Below are positions 10,508 to 21,411 of a DNA stretch of 64,000 nt, one piece after another. A model generated the notes under the pieces. It was not told where the DNA came from and did no database searches. It worked only from the letters and a program-made list of their open reading frames with translations. The position numbers and the translations under genes were made by a program. The stretch comes from Mesorhizobium sp. WSM4904 (GTDB lineage Bacteria; Pseudomonadota; Alphaproteobacteria; Rhizobiales; Rhizobiaceae): the NCBI RefSeq assembly GCF_029674545.1, contig NZ_CP121354.1:4411001-4475000 (forward strand), given 5' to 3'. Position 1 is the first letter of the stretch, and every line of letters starts with the position of its first letter.

Positions 10508-11733
10508 GCCGGCACATCTCCCGGATAGACGACGCTGGCGGTGGCAATGGCCGCAATGCCTTCGCCTCGTCCGACAAAGCCGAGCTTTTCGTTCGTCGTC
10601 GCTTTGATCGAAATCCTCTCCGGAGCAATGCCGAGCATCGCCGCGAGCGCCGCCGTCATTGCCGCGCGGTGCGGCCCGACACGCGGCGCCTCGCAGATCA
10701 GCGTGACGTCGGCATTGGCGATGCGCCCGCCCCGCTCGCGCACCAGCTTCGCCGCATGCTCGACGAAGATCTTCGAGGCGACACCCTTCCATCGCGGGTC
10801 CGACGGCGGGAAATGCGTGCCGATGTCGCCGGCGCCGCAAGTGGCAAGCAGCGCATCGGTAAGCGCGTGAAGCCCGACATCGGCGTCCGAATGGCCGGAG
10901 AGTTTTCGATCGTAGGGAATGGCGACGCCGCACAACGTGACGTGGTCACCGGCTTCGAAGGCATGCACGTCGTAGCCATTTCCGGTGCGGATGTCCGGAA
11001 AGCGCGGCAGCGCGCTGGAAAGCCGCTGGTCGGCCATCGCGATATCCCTTGCCCAGGTGAGCTTCACATTGTCCGGCGAGCCGGTGACGATCTTGACCGG
11101 AATATGCGCCCATTCGGCGATAGCCGCATCGTCGGTGAACTCGGTCTTGCCGAGGCGATGCGCCTTCTCATGCGCGGCCAGCAGCGGCCAGAACGGAAAG
11201 CCTTGCGGCGTCTGGGCGGCATGAAGGCCTGCCCTCGGCACGGTCTCCTCGATCATGCCTGCGGCGGATTCCCGCTTGAGCGTGTCGGCGACGGGCAGCG
11301 CGGGCAGCGCACCCTGGCGCTCGCCGATCGCCGCGATGGTGCGGTCGATAAGCCCGGCATCGACGAACGGGCGCACCGCGTCATGCACCAGCACCTTCGA
11401 CGGCGCCTGCTCCCTGAGCGCCAGCAGCCCGAGCCGAACGGAAGCCTGGCGGGATGGACCGCCGGTGACCGCGACGACGCGCCCGGCATTGGCTCCGGCC
11501 GCGCGCTCGAACAGTTCGCGGTCGTCGGCATGGATCGCCACGACCACTGGCCCGACATCGGGATGCGACAGGAATCCTTCCAGCGTGTGCGCGATGACGG
11601 CGCGACCGCCGATGCGCTGGTACTGCTTCGGCCCGTCGGCCTGCCCGGCGCGCGCGCCTCGCCCGGCGGCGACGATGACCACGCCGACCTTTTCGTTCGC
11701 TTCTGTTGCCGGAATTTCACTTGCGTTGGTCAT
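10504..11733 (-). CDS. ispDF: Bifunctional MEP cytidylyltransferase / MECDP synthase (IspDF)
   Basis: This 409-residue fusion catalyses two steps of the non-mevalonate isoprenoid pathway. The N-terminal half is IspD, with the nucleotide-binding stretch [13 protein letters not shown] and the substrate segment [12 protein letters not shown]. The C-terminal half is IspF, starting near [12 protein letters not shown] with the metal ligands in YDVH and the [11 protein letters not shown] motif. IspD-IspF fusions are usual in alphaproteobacteria. I chose the ATG at 11733, 16 codons inside the longest frame, since the catalytic domain begins about 15 residues later. It is divergent from dusB. Confidence 0.96.
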   Translation of the reverse strand: MTNASEIPATEANEKVGVVIVAAGRGARAGQADGPKQYQRIGGRAVIAHTLEGFLSHPDVGPVVVAIHADDRELFERAAGANAGRVVAVTGGPSRQASVRLGLLALREQAPSKVLVHDAVRPFVDAGLIDRTIAAIGERQGALPALPVADTLKRESAAGMIEETVPRAGLHAAQTPQGFPFWPLLAAHEKAHRLGKTEFTDDAAIAEWAHIPVKIVTGSPDNVKLTWARDIAMADQRLSSALPRFPDIRTGNGYDVHAFEAGDHVTLCGVAIPYDRKLSGHSDADVGLHALTDALLATCGAGDIGTHFPPSDPRWKGVASKIFVEHAAKLVRERGGRIANADVTLICEAPRVGPHRAAMTAALAAMLGIAPERISIKATTNEKLGFVGRGEGIAAIATASVVYPGDVPA

Positions 11734-11810
11734 GTCAACCGCTCCTAGTCGGGGCGAAGGCTGAAAGCCAGCATTTTCCAAAATGCGCCTTAATGTGACG
11801 TCATTGCGCG

Positions 11811-11839
11811 TTGCACAACGGCTTGCATCTGGCTAGAGA
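11811..11839 (+). promoter_or_regulatory. Candidate promoter of the dusB-ntrB-ntrC operon
   Basis: TTGCAC and TAGAGA are separated by exactly 17 bases, and the hexamer pair lies 35 bases before the dusB start. A short inverted repeat, GCATTTT/AAAATGC with a two-base centre at 11771-11786, lies just upstream and could be an operator for this divergent region. This rests on hexamer matching only. Confidence 0.45.
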
Positions 11840-11873
11840 ATGTGCAGCAATCGAACATGCTTGGTTTTTGTGC

Positions 11874-12902
11874 ATGCCTGAATTGACCACATTGGCTTCG
11901 CCGCTCGATGTCGGCGGCGTGAAGATACGCAACCGCGTGTTCCTCGCGCCGATGTCGGGCATTACCGACGAGCCGTTCCGCCAGCGCGCCCATGCGCACG
12001 GCGCAGGCTTGGTCGTCTCGGAAATGGTGGCGAGCGGCGAACTGGCCAAGGGCAGGACGGGCTGCGGCCTGCGCATCCGCCATTCCGGGCTGCCCGTCCA
12101 TATGGTGCAGCTTGCTGGCCGCGAGACCGCGCACATGGCCGAAGGCGCGCGCATAGCGGCAGGCGAGGGCGCCGACATCATCGACATCAACATGGGCTGC
12201 CCGGCAAAGAAGGTGACGGGCGGCTATGCCGGCTCGGCGCTGATGCGCGATCTCGACCACGCGCTGTCGCTGATCGAGGCGGTGGTCGGCGCCGTTTCCG
12301 TGCCGGTGACGGTCAAGATGCGGCTCGGCTGGGACGAGGACGCGCTCAATGCGCCGATGCTGGCGCGACGGGCAGAACAGGCCGGCGTGAGGATGGTGAC
12401 GGTGCATGGCCGCACGCGCTGCCAGTTCTATCAGGGCAAGGCCGACTGGCGCGCCATCGCGCGCGTCAAGCAGGCGGTCTCGATCCCGGTGGTCGCCAAT
12501 GGCGATGTCGGCTCACCGGAGGAAGCGGCGGCAATCCTCGAACAATCCGGCGCTGACGCGGTGATGGTCGGCCGCGCCCACTACGGCGCGCCGTGGATCG
12601 CTGGCAGCATAGCTGCGGCCGCCGTTGGTATGTCTGCGCCAGGCATTCCCGCAACGCCGGACGCGCTCGCCGATTACGCCGTTGCACACTACGAGGACAT
12701 GCTCTCGCTCTACGGAGTGGAAAGCGGGCTGCGTCAGGCGCGCAAGCATCTCGGCTGGTATCTGGATCGCCACGCCACCGGCGTTTCGGCGGAGCAGCGG
12801 AAGCGTATTCTGACCTCTTTCGAGCCGGCCGAAGTCATCCGTGGATTGCGCCAGGCCCTTGCCGACATTGGCATGTCGACTGAGATGCGGAGCGCGGCAT
12901 GA
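11874..12902 (+). CDS. dusB: tRNA-dihydrouridine synthase B (NifR3 family)
   Basis: This 342-residue FMN enzyme reduces uridines in the D-loop of tRNAs. The TIM-barrel signatures are visible: [14 protein letters not shown] near the start, the catalytic-cysteine motif [12 protein letters not shown], and [13 protein letters not shown]. The ATG at 11874 gives the standard N-terminus; an in-frame TTG-type start further upstream lies inside the promoter. In rhizobia this gene was first called nifR3 because it precedes ntrBC in the same operon, as here. Its stop overlaps the ntrB start by four bases. Confidence 0.95.
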   Translation: MPELTTLASPLDVGGVKIRNRVFLAPMSGITDEPFRQRAHAHGAGLVVSEMVASGELAKGRTGCGLRIRHSGLPVHMVQLAGRETAHMAEGARIAAGEGADIIDINMGCPAKKVTGGYAGSALMRDLDHALSLIEAVVGAVSVPVTVKMRLGWDEDALNAPMLARRAEQAGVRMVTVHGRTRCQFYQGKADWRAIARVKQAVSIPVVANGDVGSPEEAAAILEQSGADAVMVGRAHYGAPWIAGSIAAAAVGMSAPGIPATPDALADYAVAHYEDMLSLYGVESGLRQARKHLGWYLDRHATGVSAEQRKRILTSFEPAEVIRGLRQALADIGMSTEMRSAA

Positions 12903-14037
12903 AGGCGAGTGTCCCACAGGCGGCCGGCATGGAGGATGCCGCAAACATCGTGCTGAACACTATCCGCCGCCCGGTGATCATGGTCGACGCCGACGGCTTC
13001 ATTACTTTCGCCAACGCGGATGCCGAGGACTTCTTCCGCTCCAGCGCGACCATGCTCGCGCGCAACACCTTGTCCAAGCTGGTGCCGTTCGGCAGCCCGT
13101 TGCTGACGCTGGTCGACCAGGTGCGCGAGCGCCACGCGCCGGTCAACGAGTATCGCGTCGACGTCTCATCGCCGCGCCTTGGCATCGAGAAGATGGTCGA
13201 CCTTTATGTCGCACCGGTGCCGGAATTCCCAGGCTCGGTCGTCGTGATGTTCCAGGAGCGGTCGATGGCCGACAAGATCGACCGCCAGATGACGCATCGC
13301 GGCGCCGCGCGCTCGGTCACCGGCCTGGCGGCCATGCTGGCGCACGAGATCAAGAACCCGCTTTCCGGCATCCGCGGCGCGGCGCAACTGCTCGAACTGT
13401 CGGCCTCCGACGAGGACCGCGCGCTGACCCGGCTGATCACCGACGAGACCGACCGCATCGTCTCGCTGGTGGACCGTATGGAAGTGTTTTCCGACGAGCG
13501 GCCGATCGAGCGCTATCCGGTCAACATCCATGTCGTGCTGGATCATGTGAAGGCGATCGCCAAGAACGGTTTTGCCAAGCGTATCAAGATCTTGGAGGAA
13601 TATGATCCGTCGCTTCCTCCTGTCTATGCCAACCGCGATCAGCTGATCCAGGTGTTCCTCAACCTGGTGAAAAACGCAGCCGAGGCGATCGGCGCCGATC
13701 CGCAGGGCGAGATCGTGCTGTCGACGGCCTTCCGGCCCGGAATCCGCGTTTCCGTTCCGGGAACGCAGGACCGTGTTTCGCTGCCGCTGGAATTCTGCGT
13801 GCATGACAATGGCCCCGGCGTTTCCGAGGACATCCTGCCGATCCTCTTCGATCCGTTCATCACCACCAAGCCAAACGGCTCGGGCCTTGGCCTGGCGCTG
13901 GTCGCAAAGATCGTCGGCGAGCACGGCGGCATCATCGAATGCGATTCGACGCAGCGCGGAACCACCTTCCGCGTCCTGATGCCGGCCTGGAAGGAGACAA
14001 CGCCCGGCGCCGGCGACGAAGCAGAAGGAGACCGCAA

Positions 14038-14041
<4 letters not shown>
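12899..14041 (+). CDS. ntrB: Nitrogen regulation sensor histidine kinase NtrB
   Basis: This 380-residue cytosolic kinase/phosphatase controls NtrC according to nitrogen status, normally under PII protein control. An N-terminal PAS-like domain (about residues 15-120) precedes the H-box [12 protein letters not shown] with the phosphorylated His149. ATPase-domain boxes follow: [17 protein letters not shown] and [10 protein letters not shown]. No membrane helices are seen. It is translationally coupled to dusB before and ntrC after by ATGA overlaps, so all three are one operon. Confidence 0.96.
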
Positions 14042-15498
<1,457 letters not shown>

Positions 15499-15499
15499 A

Positions 15500-15600
15500 G
15501 CATGTCTCCCGAAAGTGGGAACCGGTTTCGGGGCAAAGACATGCGTAAAATCAAAAACCTAAAAGCGCGGGAGCGAATCTGAAAGATCGCGACGCGCTTT
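15500..15600. repeat. RIME-like intergenic palindromic repeat, copy 1
   Basis: Two palindromes lie side by side. The first has outer arms GCATGTCT/AGACATGC and inner arms CCCGAAA/TTTCGGG; the second has arms AAAGCGCG/CGCGCTTT. A second copy occurs at 55711-55798. The two-palindrome layout matches the rhizobial RIME elements. It sits directly after the ntrC stop, so its transcript could fold and influence mRNA ends. Confidence 0.8.
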
Positions 15601-15633
15601 CGATGCCGGCCATTCTTTGCCGGCCGCCTCTTT

Positions 15634-15661
15634 GTTCCACCCGTCAGCAGACGGGTGGAAC
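15634..15661. terminator. Perfect 12-bp hairpin between ntrC and a convergent oxidoreductase gene
   Basis: GTTCCACCCGTC pairs perfectly with GACGGGTGGAAC around the tetraloop AGCA. On the plus strand it is followed by GCTTTGTTT, a weak T tract. It lies between two converging genes and is well placed to end one or both transcripts. Confidence 0.6.
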
Positions 15662-15688
15662 GCTTTGTTTCCACTTCATATAATTGGT

Positions 15689-16579
15689 TCAGAGATGGTC
15701 TCTGATAGTGTCCGCGATCATCACGTCAAGGCTGCTGGCCTTCACGCCGAGGAGACGCTCGGTATCGGAAGCATCGACCAGCAGCGGGCGATCGAAGAGA
15801 TATTTCATTTCCGCGAGCTCATGCATGCCCAAGGCTTCCATCTCGGCGATGGAATAGCAACGCATTGGCGCAACCTCCCTTCCGAGCATCGTCGCGGTTC
15901 TGCGGATAAGATCGCGGGGCGAAGCGTATTGCGACGGGACATGGAAGGCTCGACCCCATTCACCCGTGTAGGAGGCTGACGCGACGAGCGTCCGGGCGAC
16001 GTCCTTGATGAAAGCCCAGGCATGATCGGCGTCGAGGTCTCCCAAGAAGGCGACAGGCTTTCCTTCAACGATGGATGGCAGCGCGAGAAGCGAGAAGTAG
16101 GTGACCGCGCCGTGCCCCAGATAATCGCTGGAACGCACCTCGATAGCCGGCACGTTGGCGCGAGATACACGCTGCCACATTATCGTCCGAACAGTCCCCT
16201 TCCTCGATGTCGGGTCGAGAGGCAGGTCCGAGCGAAGGGGACTGTCGGCGTTTCCGCCGTAGCCGTAGAGGTTTCCGAGCAGGATGACCTTCGCGTCGAC
16301 GGCCTCCGCCGCGCGCACCGTGCCGTCGACGATCGGAAAGAAGTCGGTCGGCCACCGGTGGTAAGGCGCCATGGCACACATGAAGATGGCATCCGCACCT
16401 CGGCTGATGCGTGAAAGTTCGGCGGCATCGGTAGCGTCCGCCTGCCTCGCGCGCACGCCGGGCAAGTCGATATCGCCGACACTCCTGCTTGTCAGGATGA
16501 CGTCATGTCCTTGCTCACCGAGCAGGCGAGCCGTCTCACGCCCGACCGGGCCTGCTCCGACGACAACATAGTAACTCAT
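15689..16579 (-). CDS. NAD(P)-binding oxidoreductase, extended SDR/NmrA-like
   Basis: The 296-residue product opens with a Rossmann motif, VVVGAGPVGRETARLLGEQG, and then a typical extended-SDR fold. The segment VILLGNLYGYGG resembles the catalytic Tyr region of epimerase-like extended SDRs, but the classical YxxxK is not obvious, so catalytic class is uncertain. I chose the ATG at 16579, since the longer frame would run through the intergenic region. It is transcribed divergently from an AraC-type regulator, which suggests local regulation. The pair interrupts the usual ntrBC-ntrYX arrangement. Confidence 0.82.
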   Translation of the reverse strand: MSYYVVVGAGPVGRETARLLGEQGHDVILTSRSVGDIDLPGVRARQADATDAAELSRISRGADAIFMCAMAPYHRWPTDFFPIVDGTVRAAEAVDAKVILLGNLYGYGGNADSPLRSDLPLDPTSRKGTVRTIMWQRVSRANVPAIEVRSSDYLGHGAVTYFSLLALPSIVEGKPVAFLGDLDADHAWAFIKDVARTLVASASYTGEWGRAFHVPSQYASPRDLIRRTATMLGREVAPMRCYSIAEMEALGMHELAEMKYLFDRPLLVDASDTERLLGVKASSLDVMIADTIRDHL

Positions 16580-16633
16580 ATGAACCTCTTTGCGTTGGCA
16601 AACGAGGCGCAGGTCTAAAGGGCTTCGGCATTG

Positions 16634-16682
16634 AAAATCGCGCAGGAACCGCCAAATGTTGAACAGGTTCTGCCATGATTTT
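16634..16682. promoter_or_regulatory. Imperfect inverted repeat between the oxidoreductase and AraC genes
   Basis: Arms around GCAGGAACC and GGTTCTGCC, with flanking AAAATC and GATTTT, form an imperfect dyad in the 117-base divergent intergenic region. It is a plausible operator for the adjacent regulator, but this is inference from symmetry alone. Confidence 0.3.
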
Positions 16683-16696
16683 GAGGCTCGTTTCAC

Positions 16697-17517
16697 ATGG
16701 ATCCGCAGTTCGCTTCGGCCCGGGCCTCGGCTGGCATATCAATCGCTTTCCGGCATGTTGAAGCAGGCACCTATCGACTGCCGCGGGCCGATCATCACCG
16801 CATCATGATCCATGCCAGCGCGACGACGCGCACCTATTGCAATGACGCCGGGCGATATTTCTTACGGCGAGCTGGTGACATTGATTTCGTACCCGCGGGA
16901 CAGGAGGGCGGGTTCGAGGCTGAAACCTCATTCGAGACGAGGGAGGTTCGCCTGCCGCCCGCCATGCTCGAGGGTGTGGCGTCGGAGATTGAGGGCAGTG
17001 CAAGGGCGCGTCGTTTCGACATGCGGCACCTGCTTCGGGACGAACGTATCGAATACCTCGTCCGGGCACTGGAAACCGACCAAAACGCAGGCTCGGCAGG
17101 TGGGGCTCTGTTCGCCGAAAGTGTCGGCATCGCGCTTGCGGTCCGGCTGATTAGTCTCGACGATTGGAGACGGATCGAACGGTTCGGCTGTCGGATGCGC
17201 AGTTCAAACGCATGCTGGACTATGTCGAGGCACATCTTTCCGAACCGCTCACGATCGATACGCTGAGCCGCATCGCCAGCGCCAGCAGCTCGCATCTCAG
17301 GACCTGGTTCAAAGCGGCGACCGGCATGACTCTTCACCGCTATGTGCTGCGGCGCCGGGTTGAGCGTGCCCGCTCCCTGATTCTTGGAAGTGACCTCAGC
17401 ACCAGCGAGGTGGCCTATCTGACGGGCTTCGCGCATCAGTCGCACCTGGCGCATTGGATGCGCCGCGAGATCGGGCAAACGCCGCGCAGCTTGCGACGGA
17501 CGCGACCGAAGCAGTGA
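16697..17517 (+). pseudogene. AraC-family transcriptional regulator split by a frameshift
   Basis: Two adjacent open frames together make one AraC-type regulator. The first (16697-17266, frame 2) carries the N-terminal sensing part up to about VRLISLDDW. The second (17164-17517, frame 1) carries the two helix-turn-helix units, with LDYVEAHLSEPLTIDTLSRIA and SEVAYLTGFAHQSHLAHW. In frame 1 a stop lies at 17152-17154, just before the HTH part. A single indel between about 17150 and 17200 would join them. It may be an inactivating mutation, a sequencing error, or two coupled peptides (a TTG at 17164 could start the second). It is divergent from the oxidoreductase it probably controlled. Confidence 0.75.
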
Positions 17518-17624
17518 CGCGAGCCATCGCATCGCCGGGCCGCCTCGTTCGGCGGCAGTGGATCACCGGCATGGTCCCTTTTACGTGAGTGAGCCGGGGA
17601 AAGATTTCCGTCCTGGCCACACTT

Positions 17625-17653
17625 GTTGCATAATCGCCACAATGCGTTGCATA
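17625..17653 (+). promoter_or_regulatory. Direct repeat GTTGCATA upstream of ntrY
   Basis: The octamer GTTGCATA occurs at 17625-17632 and again at 17646-17653, start-to-start 21 bases, or two helical turns. It ends 34 bases before the ntrY start. That geometry fits a dimeric regulator binding site or overlapping promoter elements; no regulator is identified. Confidence 0.3.
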
Positions 17654-17686
17654 CATCCGACGCAATGACCGACTCTAGACGGCGAC

Positions 17687-19978
17687 ATGGCTGCTGAGGC
17701 TCCAACACTGAACCAACCGGTTTTCAGCCGGGCCGACGTTCGCGACGGCCGCCGGCTGCTGGCGCTGCCTGGCGTGGTCGCGATCGTAGGCGCAATGATC
17801 ACGGCAGCGATCTCGTTTGCCATTCTGGTCGGTGCGACGCCGATCGCACCCAACGCCAACACGACCTGGGCGCTGATCGCGCTCAATGCCGTCTTCGTGC
17901 TGTTCTTGATCGCGCTGGTCGCCCGCGAGGTGCGTCGCATCGTCATGGCACGGCGGCACGGCAGGGCCGCCTCGCGGCTGCATGTGCGCATCGTTGCCAT
18001 GTTCGCGCTGGTCGCCGCCATTCCGGCGATCATGGTGGCGATCATCGCCTCGATCACGCTCGACATCGGCCTCGACCGCTGGTTCGAGATCCGCACCAAG
18101 ACCATCGTCAATTCGTCGCTGTCGATCGCGGACGCCTACGTCCAGGAAAATGCGCGCAACTTGCAGGGCACGACGCTGTCGATGGCCTATGATCTCGACG
18201 CTTCGCGCACGCTCTATGGTCTCGACCGCACCGGGTTCCTCGACCTCATGAACAAGGAAGCTGTCGGCCGCGGGCTGGCGCATGCGGCGCTGATCAAGCC
18301 CGACGGCTCGTTCGTGATGAGCGCCAAGACCGATGCCGATTTCGCCATGCCGGAGCCGCCGCCAGGCGCTGTCGGCACGGCCGCCGACGGCAAGCCGGTG
18401 CTGATCGAGCCGCGCACCCGCAACATCATGGGCGCCATCGTCAAGCTGCGCGAGATCGAGGGTCTTTACCTCTATACGATCCGCCTGGTCGACCCCGAAG
18501 TGATCCGTGCGCGCCAAATCGTCAAATCCAACACCGACGAATACCGCAACCTCGAGGACAACCGCCGCACCTCCCAGGTGGCCTTCGCGCTGCCCTATCT
18601 GTCGCTGACGCTGATCATCATCTTATCGGCGATCTGGACCGGCATTGCGGTCGCCGACCGGCTGGTGCGGCCGATCCGCCAGTTGATCGGTGCGGCCGAC
18701 GAGGTGGCGACCGGCAATCTCGACGTCGCCGTCCCCGTGCGCCAATCCGACGGCGACGTCGCCTCGCTCGGCGAAACCTTCAACAACATGATCCTCGAGC
18801 TCAAGTCGCAGCGAAACGAGCTTCTTTCCGCCAAGGATCTGATCGACGAGCGGCGGCGCTTCTCCGAAGCCGTGCTTGCCGGGGTCACCGCCGGCGTTAT
18901 CGGTGTCGACTCTTACGGCATCATTACCATCGTCAACCGCTCCGCCGAGACCATGCTGGCGATCTCTGCGAGCGCGGCGCTCGGGCAGAACCTCTCGGCT
19001 ATCCTGCCGCATGTCGGCCGCGTCTTCGAGATCGGGCGCCAGTCCGGCAAGCCGGTCTATCGCGAGCAGGTGACCTTCTTCCGCACCGGCATGGAACGGA
19101 CCTTCAATGTCCAGATCACAGTCGAGGCGGACGACGAGGGCGCGGAAGAAAAATCCTATGTGGTCACTGTCGACGACATCACCGATCTGGTCCAGGCGCA
19201 GCGCTCGTCGGCCTGGGCGGACGTCGCGCGGCGCATTGCACATGAGATCAAGAATCCGTTGACGCCGATCCAGCTGTCGGCCGAGCGCATCAGGCGCCGC
19301 TACGGCAAGGTCATCACCGAGGACCGCGAGGTCTTCGATCAGTGCACCGATACCATCATCCGCCAGGTCGAGGACATCGGCCGCATGGTCGACGAATTCT
19401 CGGCCTTTGCCCGCATGCCGAAACCGGAGATGAAAGTCATCGATCTGCGCGAGTCGTTGCGTGAGGCGTCATTCCTGGTGGAAGTCAGCCGCTCCGACAT
19501 TGCTTTCCAGCGCGATTTCGGCAACGAGCCGCTCAAGGGCACCTTCGACAGCCGTCTGATGGCGCAGGCCTTCGGCAACGTCATCAAGAATGCCGCCGAG
19601 GCCATTGACGGACTTGATGCGATAGATCGTTCCGACGGCACAATCCGGATTCAAGCCGGGCGCCAAGATGGCGCCATAAGAATCGACGTTATCGACAACG
19701 GCAGAGGGCTGCCGCGCGAGAATCGGCAGAGGTTGCTCGAGCCCTACATGACGACGCGCGAAAAAGGCACTGGCCTTGGCCTCGCTATCGTCAAGAAGAT
19801 CGTGGAGGACCATGGCGGCCGGCTCGAGCTGCACGACGCGCCGCCGGATTTCCACGGCGGCCGGGGCGCGATGATCTCGATCATCCTGCCGCCGGCGGCG
19901 GTCGTTGCCGCGCCGCCACGCGGCGAAGGCCGCAACCAACACGAACGAGAAACTGAAAAGGTCGGTAATGGCGTCTGA
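17687..19978 (+). CDS. ntrY: Nitrogen regulation sensor histidine kinase NtrY
   Basis: This 763-residue membrane kinase partners with NtrX in nitrogen- and redox-linked control in alphaproteobacteria. Three hydrophobic segments lie near residues 20-48, 55-80 and 100-130. A periplasmic region follows, then a fourth helix near 300-328, HAMP, PAS, the H-box [13 protein letters not shown], and the ATPase boxes NVIKNAAEAIDG, DNGRGLP and GTGLGLAIVKKI. The 3' end overlaps the ntrX start by 11 bases. Normally ntrY directly follows ntrC; here about 2.2 kb separate them. Confidence 0.95.
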   Translation: MAAEAPTLNQPVFSRADVRDGRRLLALPGVVAIVGAMITAAISFAILVGATPIAPNANTTWALIALNAVFVLFLIALVAREVRRIVMARRHGRAASRLHVRIVAMFALVAAIPAIMVAIIASITLDIGLDRWFEIRTKTIVNSSLSIADAYVQENARNLQGTTLSMAYDLDASRTLYGLDRTGFLDLMNKEAVGRGLAHAALIKPDGSFVMSAKTDADFAMPEPPPGAVGTAADGKPVLIEPRTRNIMGAIVKLREIEGLYLYTIRLVDPEVIRARQIVKSNTDEYRNLEDNRRTSQVAFALPYLSLTLIIILSAIWTGIAVADRLVRPIRQLIGAADEVATGNLDVAVPVRQSDGDVASLGETFNNMILELKSQRNELLSAKDLIDERRRFSEAVLAGVTAGVIGVDSYGIITIVNRSAETMLAISASAALGQNLSAILPHVGRVFEIGRQSGKPVYREQVTFFRTGMERTFNVQITVEADDEGAEEKSYVVTVDDITDLVQAQRSSAWADVARRIAHEIKNPLTPIQLSAERIRRRYGKVITEDREVFDQCTDTIIRQVEDIGRMVDEFSAFARMPKPEMKVIDLRESLREASFLVEVSRSDIAFQRDFGNEPLKGTFDSRLMAQAFGNVIKNAAEAIDGLDAIDRSDGTIRIQAGRQDGAIRIDVIDNGRGLPRENRQRLLEPYMTTREKGTGLGLAIVKKIVEDHGGRLELHDAPPDFHGGRGAMISIILPPAAVVAAPPRGEGRNQHERETEKVGNGV

Positions 19979-21329
19979 TATTCTCATCGTCGATGACGAG
20001 GAAGACATCCGCGAGCTCGTCGCCGGTATCCTGAGCGACGAAGGTCACGAAACCCGCACGGCACACGATGCCGACAGCGCGCTTGCAGCAATTGCCGATC
20101 GCGCCCCGCGGCTGATTTTCCTCGATATCTGGCTGCAGGGCTCGCGTCTCGACGGCCTGGCGCTGCTCGACGAGATCAAGACGATGCATCCGAACATGCC
20201 GGTGGTGATGATCTCCGGCCACGGCAACATCGAAACGGCGGTCTCGGCCATCCGGCGCGGCGCCTATGACTTCATCGAGAAGCCGTTCAAGGCCGACCGT
20301 CTCATCCTGGTTGCCGAACGCGCGCTGGAAACGTCCAAGTTGCGACGCGAGGTCTCCGACCTCAAGCTGCGCAGCGGCGAAACCTTCGACCTGATCGGCA
20401 TGTCGTCGGCGATGAGCCAGTTGCGGCAGACCATAGAGCGCGTCGCGCCGACCAACAGCCGCATCATGATCGTCGGCCCGTCCGGCTCCGGCAAGGAACT
20501 GACGGCGCGCGCCATCCACGCGCTGTCGGCGCGCAAGACGGGGCCGTTCGTGACGCTGAGCGCCGCCACCATCACGCCGGAACGCATGGAGGTCGAGCTG
20601 TTCGGCACCGAATCGAACGGCACCGAGCGCAAGGTCGGCGCGCTGGAGGAGGCGCATCGCGGCATCCTCTACATCGATGAGGTGGCCGACATGCCGCGCG
20701 AGACGCAGAACAAGATCCTGCGTGTGCTGGTCGAGCAGCAGTTCGAGCGGGTAGGCGGCACCAAGCGGGTCAAGGTCGATGTCCGCATCATCTCCTCGAC
20801 CTCGCAAAACCTGGAGGCGATGATCGCCGACGGCCGCTTCCGCGAGGACCTCTATCATCGCTTGGCGGTCGTTCCGGTCATGGTGCCGGGCCTGGCCGAG
20901 CGGCGCGAGGACATTCCGTACCTCGTAGACAATTTCATGAAGCAGATCGCGCGCCAGGCCGGCATCAGGCCACGCCGCATCGGCGACGACGCTTTGGCCG
21001 TGCTGCAGGCGCACAACTGGCCGGGCAACGTCCGCCAGCTCCGCAACAATGTCGAGCGGCTGATGATCCTGGCGCGTGGCGGCGACGTCGATGCGCCGAT
21101 CACCGCCGACCTTCTGCCCTCGGAGATCGGCGACGTCATGCCGCGCACGCCGAACCAGTCGGACCAGCACATCATGGCGCTGCCGCTGCGCGAGGCGCGC
21201 GAGCAGTTCGAGAAGGACTATCTGATCGCCCAGATCAACCGCTTCGGCGGCAACATCTCGAAGACGGCCGAGTTCATCGGCATGGAGCGCTCGGCCTTGC
21301 ACCGCAAGCTGAAGTCGCTGGGCGTGTAG
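19968..21329 (+). CDS. ntrX: Nitrogen assimilation response regulator NtrX
   Basis: This 453-residue response regulator is the partner of NtrY. The receiver domain has Asp53 as phospho-acceptor. The AAA+ domain has Walker A GPSGSGKE at 170-177 and Walker B LYIDEVADMP. Where NtrC has GAFTGA, NtrX reads ESNGTERKVGALEE, so the sigma-54 contact loop is absent. This is a known trait of alphaproteobacterial NtrX and implies a different mode of promoter control. A C-terminal Fis-type helix-turn-helix (EFIGMERSALHRKL) is present. The ATG at 19968 lies inside the end of ntrY. Confidence 0.95.
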   Translation: MASDILIVDDEEDIRELVAGILSDEGHETRTAHDADSALAAIADRAPRLIFLDIWLQGSRLDGLALLDEIKTMHPNMPVVMISGHGNIETAVSAIRRGAYDFIEKPFKADRLILVAERALETSKLRREVSDLKLRSGETFDLIGMSSAMSQLRQTIERVAPTNSRIMIVGPSGSGKELTARAIHALSARKTGPFVTLSAATITPERMEVELFGTESNGTERKVGALEEAHRGILYIDEVADMPRETQNKILRVLVEQQFERVGGTKRVKVDVRIISSTSQNLEAMIADGRFREDLYHRLAVVPVMVPGLAERREDIPYLVDNFMKQIARQAGIRPRRIGDDALAVLQAHNWPGNVRQLRNNVERLMILARGGDVDAPITADLLPSEIGDVMPRTPNQSDQHIMALPLREAREQFEKDYLIAQINRFGGNISKTAEFIGMERSALHRKLKSLGV

Positions 21330-21411
21330 CTGTAACTTGGCCCACCCGATTGTACATTGCGGCCGCGGCGGAATCGCCTAAGAAAAGCCGGACATTTCCC
21401 CGAGGTGCTCC

